Below are positions 1 to 7,701 of a DNA stretch of 12,045 nt, piece after piece. The notes under the pieces were generated by a model that searched no databases, was not told the DNA's origin, and saw nothing but the letters and a program-made list of their open reading frames with translations. Made by a program: the position numbers and the translations under genes. The stretch is from NCBI GenBank assembly GCA_017561265.1, contig JAFZDJ010000120.1, positions 1 through 12,045 on the forward strand. Direction: 5' to 3'. The number at the start of each line of letters is the position of its first letter. Positions within the stretch are counted from its first letter, which is position 1. This DNA comes from Bacteroidales bacterium (GTDB taxonomy: Bacteria; Bacteroidota; Bacteroidia; Bacteroidales; UBA932).

Positions 1-25
1 AGGCCATTCGGGCAATCGTAAGTAA
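1..25 (+). CDS. rpsS: 30S ribosomal protein S19, C-terminal end only (partial)
   Basis: The first 25 bases read, in frame 2, as the end of an ORF with residues GHSGNRK followed by TAA at 23-25. This matches the usual C-terminus of S19 (…RGHSGNRK…). Its position directly before rplV, 21 bases away, is where rpsS sits in S10 operons. S19 binds 16S rRNA in the head of the small subunit. Only eight codons (the first incomplete) are visible, so the call rests on this short motif and on gene order. Confidence 0.8.
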
Positions 26-46
26 TTTTAAAATGAAAAAGTAATT

Positions 47-463
47 ATGGGAGCTCGTAAAAGATTAATGGCTGAGAAGCTTAAGGCAGCTAAACAGCAG
101 ACAGCTATCGCAAAGCTGAATGATGTACCTACATCTCCACGCAAGATGCGTCTCGTTGCAGACATCATCCGCGGCGTTGAGGTGAACCGTGCACTTGATA
201 TTTTGAAATTCTCGAAGAAGCATGCTTCTATCGACCTGGAGAAGGTTCTCCGTAGCGCAGTTGCTAACTGGGAGGCTAAGAATCCAGATAATGTAAAGGA
301 GTTGGAGAACGGTAACGTTGTAGTCAAGACCGTAATGGTTGACGAGGGACGCACACTTAAGAGAATCCGCCCATGCCCACAGGGTCGTGCCGGACGTATC
401 CGCAAGCGTTCTAACCACATTACCATTATCCTCGATGTTAAACCAGCAGTTAAGGAGGCGTAA
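47..463 (+). CDS. rplV: 50S ribosomal protein L22
   Basis: This 138-residue protein is ribosomal protein L22, which binds 23S rRNA and lines the peptide exit tunnel. The globular part includes the family segment [15 protein letters not shown] (about residues 29-43). The long beta-hairpin that reaches the tunnel is seen near residues 100-128, with [21 protein letters not shown] and then HITIIL. The length is somewhat above the roughly 110 residues of E. coli, as is common in Bacteroidota, because of N- and C-terminal extensions. It lies 21 bases after rpsS and 2 bases before rpsC, so it is cotranscribed in the S10 operon. The ATG at 47 gives the expected N-terminus. Confidence 0.97.
   Translation: MGARKRLMAEKLKAAKQQTAIAKLNDVPTSPRKMRLVADIIRGVEVNRALDILKFSKKHASIDLEKVLRSAVANWEAKNPDNVKELENGNVVVKTVMVDEGRTLKRIRPCPQGRAGRIRKRSNHITIILDVKPAVKEA
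452..458 (+). promoter_or_regulatory. Shine-Dalgarno sequence for rpsC
   Basis: AAGGAGG lies inside the last codons of rplV, seven bases before the rpsC ATG at 466. Bacteroidota genes generally lack such sites, so a full-length match here is notable. It supports the rpsC start and suggests strong, rplV-coupled translation. Confidence 0.6.
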
Positions 464-465
464 TC

Positions 466-1212
466 ATGGGACAGAAAACTAATCCTATAAGCAACAGAAT
501 CGGTATCACCCGTGGTTGGGACTCTAACTGGGTTGGTGGTAACTATGCAGAGAAGATTGCAGAGGACTTTGAGATCCGTAAGTATCTCTCAAGCCGTCTC
601 GCGAAGGCTTCTCTCTCAAAGATTGTTATCGAGAGAACTCTCAAGCTCATCACTGTAACTATCCACGCCGCAAGACCAGGTGTCATCATCGGTAAGGGTG
701 GTCAGGCAGTTGACCTCCTCAAGGAGGAGCTCAAGAAGGTAACCAAGAAGGATGTTCAGATCAACATCTACGAGGTTAAGAAGCCTGAGGTTGATGCTCA
801 CATCGTAGCTGACTCTATCGCTCGTCAGATCGAGGGTCGTGTTTCATACCGTCGCGCAATCAAGATGGCCGTAGCAACTACAATGCGTGTAGGTGCTGAG
901 GGTATCAAGGTTCAGATCAGCGGTCGTCTCGGTGGAGCCGAGATGGCAAGAAGCGAGATGTTCAAGGAAGGTCGTACACCTCTCCACACATTCCGCGCTG
1001 ACATCGACTACGCACTTGCTGAGGCTCACACCAAGGTAGGCGTACTCGGAATCAAGGTATGGATCTGCAACGGTGAGGTTTACGGTAAGAAGGACCTCTC
1101 TCCTAACGCTGGCATCGCAGCTCAGCAGCAGGCAAGCGGTAACAACAACCGTGGCGGACGTGGCGGCGATCGTCGTCGTGGCGGACGTGGTCCACGCAGA
1201 GACAACAAGTAA
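466..1212 (+). CDS. rpsC: 30S ribosomal protein S3
   Basis: This 248-residue protein is S3, a small-subunit protein at the mRNA entry channel. The N-terminus [14 protein letters not shown] is typical. A type-II KH RNA-binding domain shows the GxxG loop as IIGKGG at residues 74-79. The C-terminal S3 domain follows, with [12 protein letters not shown] near 151-162 and [21 protein letters not shown] near 180-200. The last 30 or so residues are a low-complexity tail rich in Gln, Asn, Gly and Arg ([20 protein letters not shown]). E. coli S3 is about 233 residues, so the tail is a modest extension. The gene starts two bases after rplV. A strong terminator follows in place of rplP, the usual next gene. 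Confidence 0.98.
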   Translation: MGQKTNPISNRIGITRGWDSNWVGGNYAEKIAEDFEIRKYLSSRLAKASLSKIVIERTLKLITVTIHAARPGVIIGKGGQAVDLLKEELKKVTKKDVQINIYEVKKPEVDAHIVADSIARQIEGRVSYRRAIKMAVATTMRVGAEGIKVQISGRLGGAEMARSEMFKEGRTPLHTFRADIDYALAEAHTKVGVLGIKVWICNGEVYGKKDLSPNAGIAAQQQASGNNNRGGRGGDRRRGGRGPRRDNK

Positions 1213-1232
1213 TTGTTACTCACACAATAATG

Positions 1233-1262
1233 AAAGGGATGACGTCATGTCATCCCTTTTTT
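1233..1262 (+). terminator. Intrinsic terminator after rpsC
   Basis: An 11-bp perfect stem AAAGGGATGAC (1233-1243) pairs with GTCATCCCTTT (1249-1259) around a 5-base loop. A run of six T closes it at 1257-1262. It lies 20 bases after the rpsC stop. It would end S10-operon transcription here, before the unrelated genes that follow. Confidence 0.9.
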
Positions 1263-1263
1263 G

Positions 1264-1271
1264 TATATTTG
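1264..1271 (+). promoter_or_regulatory. Probable -7 promoter box for the TlpA-like/uvrC unit
   Basis: TATATTTG matches the Bacteroidota -7 consensus TAnnTTTG and begins two bases after the rpsC terminator T-run. A transcript start near 1278 would leave a very short leader before the ATG at 1288 (or 1294). No clear TTTG -33 box is seen; that region falls within the terminator stem. The call therefore rests on the -7 box alone. Confidence 0.45.
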
Positions 1272-1287
1272 TCAAAACTAAAGATAT

Positions 1288-2127
1288 ATGAACATGCGTA
1301 AAATTTTATTTGCCCTTGCTGCAGTTGCAGTTGTGGCATGCGGACAGACCGCAGAAGAGAAAGTAAAGGCTTTTGAGGAGACTCACGAGGCCATGATGCA
1401 GGAATTTCAGACAATGATGGATTCTCTGTCTACAGATCAGGAAAAGGCCCAGGCATATTATGAAGAATTTGTCGAAAAGTATATTGATTTCAACCTTGAG
1501 GCTGCAAAGAAGAATGTAGACAATCAGGTAGCTGTAATGGCTCTCGGCAACCTCATGGGTTTGATTGATGATGCTCAGGTTGATGAGATTATCTCAAAGA
1601 TGTCGCCTGAGATGCTTCAGGATGAGAAAGTTGCTTACATGAAGGCTGGCCTTGATGCAAGAAAGGCAACTGCCGAAGGTATGCCATTCGTTGATTTCAC
1701 AGTTGAACATGTGTATGGCTATGACAGAAGCATGGATCCTCAGCCTCTCAAGAAGGAAGTGAAGTTCTCTGATTATGTAGGTAAGGGAACATATGTGCTT
1801 GTGGACTTCTGGTCTCCTTGGTGCGGACCTTGCCGTCGTGAGATCCCGAACATCCAGAAGGTATATGAGCAGTACAAGGACAAGGGCCTTGAGGTTCTCA
1901 GCCTGGCGGTATGGGAGAGAAAGCCACAGTCGCACACGATCGAGACTGCTGCAGAACTCGGAATGGACTGGCTCCATATCAATAACTGCGGTCAGGTTCC
2001 TACCGATATCTATGGCGTGGAGGGTATCCCACACCTCATGCTCATCGGTCCTGACGGAACCATCCTCAAGAGAGGCTTCCACGGTCTTGAGGGTATTCAG
2101 GCTGCCGTAGCTGAGTACATCAAGTAG
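1288..2127 (+). CDS. TlpA-like thioredoxin-fold lipoprotein (thiol-disulfide oxidoreductase)
   Basis: This 279-residue protein is probably a membrane-anchored thiol-disulfide oxidoreductase acting outside the inner membrane. The N-terminus has a lipoprotein signal peptide with a lipobox-like VVAC and acceptor Cys18. Residues 20-130 form a helical, Glu-rich region of no recognised family. Residues 135-279 are a TlpA/ResA-type thioredoxin domain with VDFWSPWCGPCRREIP, redox cysteines C179 and C182, and the cis-proline segment GIPH near 246-249. An extra cysteine, C234, sits in the fold. TlpA-like proteins usually reduce periplasmic disulfides, for example in cytochrome maturation or stress defence; the substrate cannot be told here. 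A second ATG at 1294 would also keep the signal peptide. uvrC overlaps its stop by one base. Confidence 0.85.
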   Translation: MNMRKILFALAAVAVVACGQTAEEKVKAFEETHEAMMQEFQTMMDSLSTDQEKAQAYYEEFVEKYIDFNLEAAKKNVDNQVAVMALGNLMGLIDDAQVDEIISKMSPEMLQDEKVAYMKAGLDARKATAEGMPFVDFTVEHVYGYDRSMDPQPLKKEVKFSDYVGKGTYVLVDFWSPWCGPCRREIPNIQKVYEQYKDKGLEVLSLAVWERKPQSHTIETAAELGMDWLHINNCGQVPTDIYGVEGIPHLMLIGPDGTILKRGFHGLEGIQAAVAEYIK

Positions 2128-3923
2128 TGGATATACGACAGAAAATAGCATTATTTCCGCATTCCCCCGGCGTCTACAGGTATTATGACGCTGAGGGGAA
2201 TGTGATATATGTAGGTAAGGCGAAGGACCTGCATAAAAGAGTTGCGCAGTATTTCGTGCCGGTCGAGAGACTGACAAGGAAGACGGCTGTCATGGTATCT
2301 AAGATTGCAGATGCCGAATATACAGTGGTCGAATCGGAGGCGGACGCCCTTCTGCTGGAAAACAACCTCATAAAGCAGTTCAAGCCTAGATACAATATCC
2401 TGCTCAAGGATTCCAAGACCTATCCGTGGATATGCGTAAGCGCCGAGGAATTTCCCAGAGTCTTTCTGACCCGCAGGGTCGTCCGTGACGGATCACGATA
2501 TTTCGGCCCTTACAGCAGCGTGGTTCATGCGCGGAATCTCGTGGAATTCTTCCACAATATATACCCGCTGCGTACCTGCAAACATAGGATTACCTCTGAT
2601 GTGATCCTTCGCGGTAAGATCCGTCCCTGTCTTAATTTCCATATCAGGAAATGTCTCGGATGCTGCGTAGGAGGCATTTCCCAGAAGGAATACAATGAAA
2701 ATATAGATGAGATCGTAAGGCTTCTCAGAGGTGGCGGAAGGGAAATAATCCAGCATTACAAGACCTTGATGGCTGAAGCTGCAGCCAATATGGAGTTTGA
2801 ACAGGCTCAGCTCTATAAGGAGAAGATGCTCTCTCTCGAACAGCATTACAGCAAGTCGGTGATCATGAATTCGACAGTCGGTGATGTAGATGTCTTCTCA
2901 CTTATCATCGACGGCCCGGAGGCATTCGGAAACTTCATGCGTATCAGAGGCGGTGCTGTAATCCAGTCCCTCAACCTCGGATTCAAGCTTATGATCGAGG
3001 AAGAGCAGGAATCTGTACTTGCAATGTTCATAGGAGAAATCCAGTCGAAGTTCGGAACCCTTTCGCGGGAGATCATAGTTCCCTTCAAGCCGGATATGGA
3101 GCTTGAGAACATAGAGTTCAAGGTTCCGGTCAGAGGTGATAAGCTAGCACTTTTGGAACTCAGCGCCCGAAATGCCAAGGAAATGCGCCTGAATGCTCTC
3201 AAGCAGCAGGAACATACAGATCCGGATGCATATAAGAACATGGTGATGGAATCCCTTCAGAAGCAGCTTGGAATGAAGGTCCTGCCAGTACATATCGAAT
3301 GTTTTGACAATTCTAACATACAGGGAACAAATCCGGTATCGGCATGCGTGGTTTTCCGCAATGCCGTGCCTTCGAAGAAGGACTACCGCCATTTCAAGGT
3401 AAAGACCGTAGTCGGGGCTAATGATTATGCGACCATGAAGGAGGTGGTTAACCGAAGGTATTCTCGTATGATGGAGGAAAATCCTGAAGATCTGCCTCAG
3501 CTTATTGTGATAGATGGTGGCAAGGGACAGCTTGCCTTTGCATATGAGGCTCTGGCTGAGCTGGGACTGATTGACAAAGTGACATTGATAGCTCTTGCCG
3601 AGAGAATGGAGGAAGTCTACAGGGTAGGCGATCCGTACCCGATGTTCATCGACAGGAATTCCCATGCCTTGAAGGTACTTCAGCAGATACGTGATGAAGC
3701 CCATCGTTTCGGAATAACATTCCACAGAAAACTCAGGAGCAAGGCCCAGATAGAATCTGCCTTGCGTTCGATAAAGGGCGTGGGCGACAAGACGGAACAG
3801 CGGCTTCTGCTCCGTTTCGGCAGCGTAGCCCGTATTGCTTCAGCCCCGCTCGAAGAGCTGGCTGAACTCGTGGGTGCTCAGCTGGCAGAAAGGATACATG
3901 ATGCATTGAATGAAGAAAAATAA
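2127..3923 (+). CDS. uvrC: UvrABC nucleotide excision repair endonuclease, subunit C
   Basis: This 598-residue protein is UvrC, which makes both incisions around a DNA lesion bound by UvrB. Domains in order: a GIY-YIG nuclease (about 10-92; GVY at 15-17, IYVGKAK at 27-33); a cysteine cluster C151, C168, C176, C179/C180 that fits the Fe-S site known in UvrC; a UVR/UvrB-binding motif (about 207-240); an RNase H-like C-terminal nuclease with D394 (FDNS), D463 (VIDGGKGQL) and H526; and paired HhH DNA-binding motifs (about 545-595, SIKGVGDKTEQRLL). The length is normal. The start is GTG, overlapping the upstream stop as TAGTG. No in-frame ATG lies before the GIY-YIG core, so GTG is well supported, and expression is likely coupled to the thioredoxin gene. 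Confidence 0.97.
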   Translation: MDIRQKIALFPHSPGVYRYYDAEGNVIYVGKAKDLHKRVAQYFVPVERLTRKTAVMVSKIADAEYTVVESEADALLLENNLIKQFKPRYNILLKDSKTYPWICVSAEEFPRVFLTRRVVRDGSRYFGPYSSVVHARNLVEFFHNIYPLRTCKHRITSDVILRGKIRPCLNFHIRKCLGCCVGGISQKEYNENIDEIVRLLRGGGREIIQHYKTLMAEAAANMEFEQAQLYKEKMLSLEQHYSKSVIMNSTVGDVDVFSLIIDGPEAFGNFMRIRGGAVIQSLNLGFKLMIEEEQESVLAMFIGEIQSKFGTLSREIIVPFKPDMELENIEFKVPVRGDKLALLELSARNAKEMRLNALKQQEHTDPDAYKNMVMESLQKQLGMKVLPVHIECFDNSNIQGTNPVSACVVFRNAVPSKKDYRHFKVKTVVGANDYATMKEVVNRRYSRMMEENPEDLPQLIVIDGGKGQLAFAYEALAELGLIDKVTLIALAERMEEVYRVGDPYPMFIDRNSHALKVLQQIRDEAHRFGITFHRKLRSKAQIESALRSIKGVGDKTEQRLLLRFGSVARIASAPLEELAELVGAQLAERIHDALNEEK

Positions 3924-3928
3924 AAGTC

Positions 3929-3946
3929 ATGCCCGAGACCGGGCAT
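3929..3946 (+). other. Small hairpin between uvrC and pnuC
   Basis: ATGCCCG (3929-3935) pairs perfectly with CGGGCAT (3940-3946) around the loop AGAC. No T-run follows, so it is not a usual terminator. It may protect or separate the uvrC and pnuC parts of the message. The 38-base gap is too short to hold a TPP or NAD riboswitch. Confidence 0.5.
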
Positions 3947-3961
3947 ATGAATATGTGACCG

Positions 3962-4663
3962 ATGAAAAACAAAGTTCTATCCTTCTACGACTGGTTCCTT
4001 ATAATAGGAGTCATCGCTTCTAATGTTATTTACTCCCTGTTGAGTGGCGATGTCGATCCGGTAGGATCCATCGCCGCCGTTGCCGGCGTCCTTTGCGTAG
4101 TCCTTGTGGCCAAGGGCAGCATATGGAATTATCTTTTCGGCCTGGTCAATGTCTCGATGTATGCCTATATCTCATATAAGGCGTCCTTGTACGGCGATGC
4201 AGGTCTGAATGCTCTTTATTATCTTCCGATGCAGTTCATCGGATGGTGGCAATGGCGCAAAAGGGGAGCGGCTGTATCGGAATCGGAGTCCGGAGGAAGT
4301 GGTGTCCAGGTGAAAGCGCGCCGATTTACATGGCGCCAAAGGTCGTTTCTTGCTGTTGGGTGTATTGCTGCTGTAGTCGCGGGCGGATTCATATTGGATT
4401 ATTTCGGTGACCCGCAGCCATTCAAGGATTCGACAACTACTGTACTCAGTATTGTGGCACAGGCATTGATGGCCCTGGCCTTCATGGAACAATGGGTGCT
4501 ATGGATAATTACGAATATTGTCAGCGTTGTGATGTGGATCGTATGTGTCGCCAGAGGCGAAGCTCACGCTGCAGTGATGGTCATCATGTGGAGTTTCTAT
4601 CTCTTGAATTCCATCAACGGATTAAGGGTCTGGATGAGGTTGAGCAGGCCTGATGAAGATTAA
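3962..4663 (+). CDS. pnuC: PnuC-family vitamin-precursor transporter (nicotinamide riboside type)
   Basis: This 233-residue multi-pass inner-membrane protein fits the PnuC family, which imports nicotinamide riboside for NAD synthesis or, in some members, thiamine. About seven hydrophobic segments are visible. The family motif WWQW is at 95-98 after YYLPMQFIG. The C-terminal half has EQWVLWIITNIVSVVMW (176-192) and FYLLNSINGLRVW (212-224), both PnuC-like. A polar loop rich in Ser, Glu and Gly (101-125) follows the WWQW segment. In Bacteroidota, thiamine-type members often sit behind a TPP riboswitch next to a TonB receptor or thiamine pyrophosphokinase. None is seen here, so the riboside role is more likely but the substrate is unproven. 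It follows uvrC by 38 bases and probably shares its transcript. Confidence 0.85.
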   Translation: MKNKVLSFYDWFLIIGVIASNVIYSLLSGDVDPVGSIAAVAGVLCVVLVAKGSIWNYLFGLVNVSMYAYISYKASLYGDAGLNALYYLPMQFIGWWQWRKRGAAVSESESGGSGVQVKARRFTWRQRSFLAVGCIAAVVAGGFILDYFGDPQPFKDSTTTVLSIVAQALMALAFMEQWVLWIITNIVSVVMWIVCVARGEAHAAVMVIMWSFYLLNSINGLRVWMRLSRPDED

Positions 4664-4687
4664 TTTTTATAATTCGATTTTTTTTAT

Positions 4688-4695
4688 TTAATTTG
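4688..4695 (+). promoter_or_regulatory. Probable -7 promoter box for acpP
   Basis: TTAATTTG differs by one base from the Bacteroidota -7 consensus TAnnTTTG and sits in a very AT-rich gap (4664-4758). A start near 4701 would give a leader of about 58 bases before acpP. No convincing -33 box is seen. The preceding T-rich stretch near 4680-4685 has no good hairpin, so a terminator for pnuC could not be supported. Confidence 0.35.
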
Positions 4696-4758
4696 CAACG
4701 ATTTTTAGCGAAAATTCGTGTAATAAGATACTAAATTATTAATTAAAAATTTAAAGTT

Positions 4759-5001
4759 ATGGCTAATATTGCAGAAGACGTAAAGGCAATCATCGTCGAG
4801 AAATTGGGCGTTGATGCGTCTGAGGTTACTGAAACAGCTAGCTTCACCAACGACCTTGGTGCTGATTCACTTGACATCGTAGAGCTTATCATGGACTTCG
4901 AGAAGAAGTTCGATATCGAGATTCCAGACGTAGACGCTGGTGATAAGATCACTACAGTAGGTGACGCTATCAAGTACATTGAAGGCAAGGTAAATGCATA
5001 A
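4759..5001 (+). CDS. acpP: Acyl carrier protein
   Basis: This 80-residue acidic protein is acyl carrier protein, the cytosolic carrier of growing chains in fatty-acid synthesis and acyl donor for lipid A. The phosphopantetheine attachment motif is [12 protein letters not shown] with Ser37. The protein has the usual length and helices ([10 protein letters not shown] at the start, [12 protein letters not shown] at the end). The codons used are like those of the ribosomal genes, which fits high expression. Bacteroidales acpP is commonly followed by fabF. Here a terminator follows at once, so the gene appears to be monocistronic with its own promoter. Confidence 0.97.
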   Translation: MANIAEDVKAIIVEKLGVDASEVTETASFTNDLGADSLDIVELIMDFEKKFDIEIPDVDAGDKITTVGDAIKYIEGKVNA

Positions 5002-5020
5002 TCATTTTTGTCTGAAATAA

Positions 5021-5057
5021 AAAAAGAGGGCAGATCGTTCGATCCGCCCTCTTTTTT
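5021..5057. terminator. Bidirectional terminator between acpP and the DUF4270 gene
   Basis: GAGGGC (5026-5031) pairs with GCCCTC (5046-5051), and inside, after an A-C mismatch, GATC pairs with GATC around the loop GTTC. An A-run (5018-5025) precedes the stem and a T-run (5052-5057) follows it. It can therefore end transcription of acpP on the plus strand and of the convergent DUF4270 gene (stop at 5072) on the minus strand. Confidence 0.9.
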
Positions 5058-5071
5058 CATTATGTATGTTC

Positions 5072-6826
5072 TTATTCTGCTGACTTTGGAGCAGAGAATG
5101 TAACCTTGAACTGTGGCTTTGCTCCGGATGACTGAGGTCCGTTGAGTGCAGCACTGTAGAACCTGTCTTTGTCAAGTTCTGTCGTGTATTCCTCAGTGTC
5201 GGTGTTGCTGTACATTCCGGCCATCATCTGTGCCATCAATGCATAGCTGTAGTAGTTGTTGTAGCCGTATCCGCCGTATCCACCATATCCGCCGTAACCG
5301 CCATATCCATATCCGCCATATCCGTATCCACCATATCCGCCATATCCTCCGTATCCATATCCATATGGATCGTACATCATGTTATAGTAGTTGTTGAACG
5401 GATAATTGCTGTATGACTGCTGGTAAGTGGTGTCCTCGACAAGCTCCTTAGCCATAATAAGGAACCAGATGTCGTAATTTTCAATCTTTTTGCTGTAGTC
5501 CTTATCGTTTCTGTCCAGTTTGAGGATCTCTTGTACATGGTGGCTGATATCTGGGCAGTATACGTTCAGTGAACGGTTTATGCCTCCCTGATTCTCAGAA
5601 CTGATGCTCGCGTCAGTAATTCCTGCATATGTGACATACTTTCCGTCTGTACTGCGAAGTCTTACTGTCGGGCTCAGGACAGGAGGATATTTGTCCAGGA
5701 GGTCATAGTCGCCGTTTACGTCATATGGGAGAACAACTGTAGCCTTGTTGATTACAACCTGGCTAGGATCCTTTATGCCTTCTGCGGCTATAAGGTTCTC
5801 CAGAATCTGCTTCAGTTCCTCTGCCTTCACTACAGGTTTCAGACCAGCTCCTCCTTCGACATATACCTTGTCTGTAGCAGTAACTCCTTCCTGGTACTGT
5901 TGTGTGGTCTCATGATTACTTGCGTTGAATGCGAACTGCTCAGGATAGATGATCTTTCCGCTGTCATCATTATATTTTATAAAGTCTCCGGAACCGAACA
6001 GGAAGATGAATGAGGTGTCCACAGGTTCCTTGCTGTGTTCGTATTCTGCAGTTATCTTCAGCTCTGCGTAGTTGCCGGTCAGGTATCCGGTGCTGTTGTT
6101 TATGGTAAGACCGAACATGTTGATACGTCCGCCGGTTCCGGCAGGGGTGTCCGTGGTGAGGTAGATGCCCGGAAGATAATTGACAAAATGGTCGACGCTG
6201 TCCATCTGTCCTGCCCTCTGTGCTTCGTCTATCTTTGCGATTACCTTTTCAGCGTACTCTATGCTGAAGTCGAATGAGAGCGAGTCTCCGCCTGAGTAGA
6301 CAGGTATGCCGGCTGTGATGCGTCTGTCGATATTCACAAACTCGTTCAATGTCTCAGGGTCTGAAAGCGAACTTACATAAAGTATTGTCGAATCGAGCGG
6401 TTTCCTGAGCTCTGATACATATATGTTCTGGAGTATTCTCTGGTCATTGTCACGTATTGTCGACAATGTATCTCGGACTGCTGAAAAATGGAACTGTCTG
6501 ACCTTGGTGTTCTTTCCGAAGTCCAGAGTGTCCCAGATAGGGACAAGTGTAAAGCTTGATGCCTTTGTTGATGTGCCGAGTATGCTTCCGTCATTGATGG
6601 ATCCCAATGTGAATCTGGTCGTGCTGTATCCGGACAGGCTGTCGGCCATCTGAAGCCTGATGCCTTCGAGGACCACAGCTTCAGGATTGTATACGTCCCA
6701 TTTCTGATCGGTCGGGATGAGGTTTTCTCCCAGTTTCTCGTTTATGGTTATGCATGATGCAGAGCCAAGCAGTATCGCACCGATAGCCGCAAGGCGGCAG
6801 ACTCTGCGTGAAATAGAGAAATTCAT
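5072..6826 (-). CDS. DUF4270-type lipoprotein with Gly/Tyr-rich insert
   Basis: This 584-residue protein looks like a Bacteroidota DUF4270 lipoprotein; its function is unknown. The signal peptide ends in LGSASC, with Cys25 as the lipidation site. The next residues (ITINEKLGENLIPTDQ) and the stretch RFTLGSINDGSILGTSTKASSF-like segment near 71-92 resemble the DUF4270 start, which often carries G-x-x-LIP and 'G…DP.FG' elements. The body is beta-rich and is probably an exported cell-surface or outer-membrane protein. Residues 488-522 are a Gly-Tyr repeat with no equivalent in the rest of the chain. The ATG overlaps the stop of the upstream glycosyltransferase-like gene as TAATG, so the two are translationally coupled. 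This pairing with a short GlgA-like gene is, from memory, common in Bacteroidales. Confidence 0.8.
   Translation of the reverse strand: MNFSISRRVCRLAAIGAILLGSASCITINEKLGENLIPTDQKWDVYNPEAVVLEGIRLQMADSLSGYSTTRFTLGSINDGSILGTSTKASSFTLVPIWDTLDFGKNTKVRQFHFSAVRDTLSTIRDNDQRILQNIYVSELRKPLDSTILYVSSLSDPETLNEFVNIDRRITAGIPVYSGGDSLSFDFSIEYAEKVIAKIDEAQRAGQMDSVDHFVNYLPGIYLTTDTPAGTGGRINMFGLTINNSTGYLTGNYAELKITAEYEHSKEPVDTSFIFLFGSGDFIKYNDDSGKIIYPEQFAFNASNHETTQQYQEGVTATDKVYVEGGAGLKPVVKAEELKQILENLIAAEGIKDPSQVVINKATVVLPYDVNGDYDLLDKYPPVLSPTVRLRSTDGKYVTYAGITDASISSENQGGINRSLNVYCPDISHHVQEILKLDRNDKDYSKKIENYDIWFLIMAKELVEDTTYQQSYSNYPFNNYYNMMYDPYGYGYGGYGGYGGYGYGGYGYGGYGGYGGYGGYGYNNYYSYALMAQMMAGMYSNTDTEEYTTELDKDRFYSAALNGPQSSGAKPQFKVTFSAPKSAE
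5261..5365 (-). repeat. Gly-Tyr codon repeat inside the DUF4270 gene
   Basis: About 35 codons spell repeats of GYGGYGGYG and GYGYGG (residues 488-522). On the plus strand this appears as imperfect 6- and 9-base units of CCATAT, CCGTAT and CCGCCATAT type. Codon choice varies between units, so the repeat is kept partly at protein level and not as a pure DNA repeat. Repeat number could change by slippage in steps that keep the frame. Confidence 0.9.
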
Positions 6827-7641
6827 TATAAATTATCGTAAAAACTGTTGTATGTTTCTATGTATGATCCGTCTTCCAATGCCTGAGCATCGTATGGGAG
6901 TACAGGACATCCTTTCGAGTTGCAGTATTCAACAAGTTCAGGAGCTACGCCCTCAGCACCCAGGATGACGCCGTCGGAATAATCGACCGCCAGTTTAGCA
7001 ACATTTATGCCAGTAGGTTCCGCGAGGATTTCCACATCTTCCTCATTCACTCCGCCGAAGAGTACCCTTGCCTTCAGGTCTTCGGAGAAGATTTCAGGTG
7101 TGTCGTCATAAAGCGACAGCACTACCTTGCTGTTCGAGAATATAGGGTCATCCTTGTATGCCTTCTTGAGGTAGATCGGAAGAATCTGGGAAATCCATCC
7201 CTGGCAATGTATGACATCCGGCGCCCATCTGAGCTTCTTTACTGTCTCAAGTACACCGCGTGCAAAGAATATGGCTCTTTCTCCGTTGTCCTTGAAGAAC
7301 TGGCCCTCGGCATCATGATATACGCTTTTGCGATGGAAATAGTCTTCGTTGTCGATGAAATATACCTGCATTCTGGCAGCGGATATTGACGCCACCTTGA
7401 TTACGAGTGGCCTGTCGACATCGTTGATGACGATATTCATGCCTGAAAGGCGTATTACTTCATGCAATTGGTTCTTCCTCTCATTGATGCAGCCGTATCT
7501 AGGCATGAAAGACCTGATCTCCTTCTTCCTTTCCTGGATACCCTGAGGAAGGAATCTGCCGATCTTTGCGATAGGTGATTCCGGGAGATATGGAAACATC
7601 TCTGAATTTACGAAGAGGACTCTTTTGACTGAATTTCCCAT
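6826..7641 (-). CDS. Short GT5 (starch/glycogen synthase N-domain)-like protein
   Basis: This 271-residue protein resembles only the N-terminal GT5 domain of glycogen/starch synthase. The start is RVLFVNSEMFPYLPESPIAK, and the glycosyltransferase segment is PDVIHCQGW at 141-149, where active GlgA has a His-x-His-Asp-Trp form. The C-terminal nucleotide-binding half is absent, and the ADP-glucose KxGGL motif is replaced by KIGRF (26-30). It is therefore probably not a normal glycogen synthase, and could be a regulatory, partner-dependent or different transferase. An upstream in-frame ATG at 7749 would overlap ftsX and its promoter and adds an unrelated N-terminus, so 7641 was chosen. It is coupled by TAATG to the DUF4270 lipoprotein. 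In Bacteroides a similar gene often neighbours panC, which is not here. Confidence 0.8.
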   Translation of the reverse strand: MGNSVKRVLFVNSEMFPYLPESPIAKIGRFLPQGIQERKKEIRSFMPRYGCINERKNQLHEVIRLSGMNIVINDVDRPLVIKVASISAARMQVYFIDNEDYFHRKSVYHDAEGQFFKDNGERAIFFARGVLETVKKLRWAPDVIHCQGWISQILPIYLKKAYKDDPIFSNSKVVLSLYDDTPEIFSEDLKARVLFGGVNEEDVEILAEPTGINVAKLAVDYSDGVILGAEGVAPELVEYCNSKGCPVLPYDAQALEDGSYIETYNSFYDNL

Positions 7642-7670
7642 GGCGGTAATTTTTAGTGACAAAATCTCTA

Positions 7671-7678
7671 CAAAGATA
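7671..7678 (-). promoter_or_regulatory. -7 promoter box for the GlgA-like/DUF4270 unit
   Basis: On the minus strand this reads TATCTTTG, a full match to TAnnTTTG, 29 bases upstream of the ATG at 7641. A clear TTTG -33 box is not seen. It faces away from an identical box serving ftsX. Confidence 0.6.
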
Positions 7679-7701
7679 ATAATAAATTTTTGATAAATCG
7701 C

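Noticed and set aside
3144..3725. 193-codon minus-strand ORF inside uvrC
   Set aside because: It lies opposite intact catalytic domains of uvrC and shows no recognisable motif or promoter.
3924..3961. Riboswitch (TPP or NAD-type) before pnuC
   Set aside because: The gap is only 38 bases and holds one small hairpin, too short for a known riboswitch.
5146..5397. Plus-strand ORF rich in His, Ile and Arg opposite the Gly-Tyr repeat
   Set aside because: It is the antisense shadow of the repeat; its composition follows from the repeated codons and it has no independent support.
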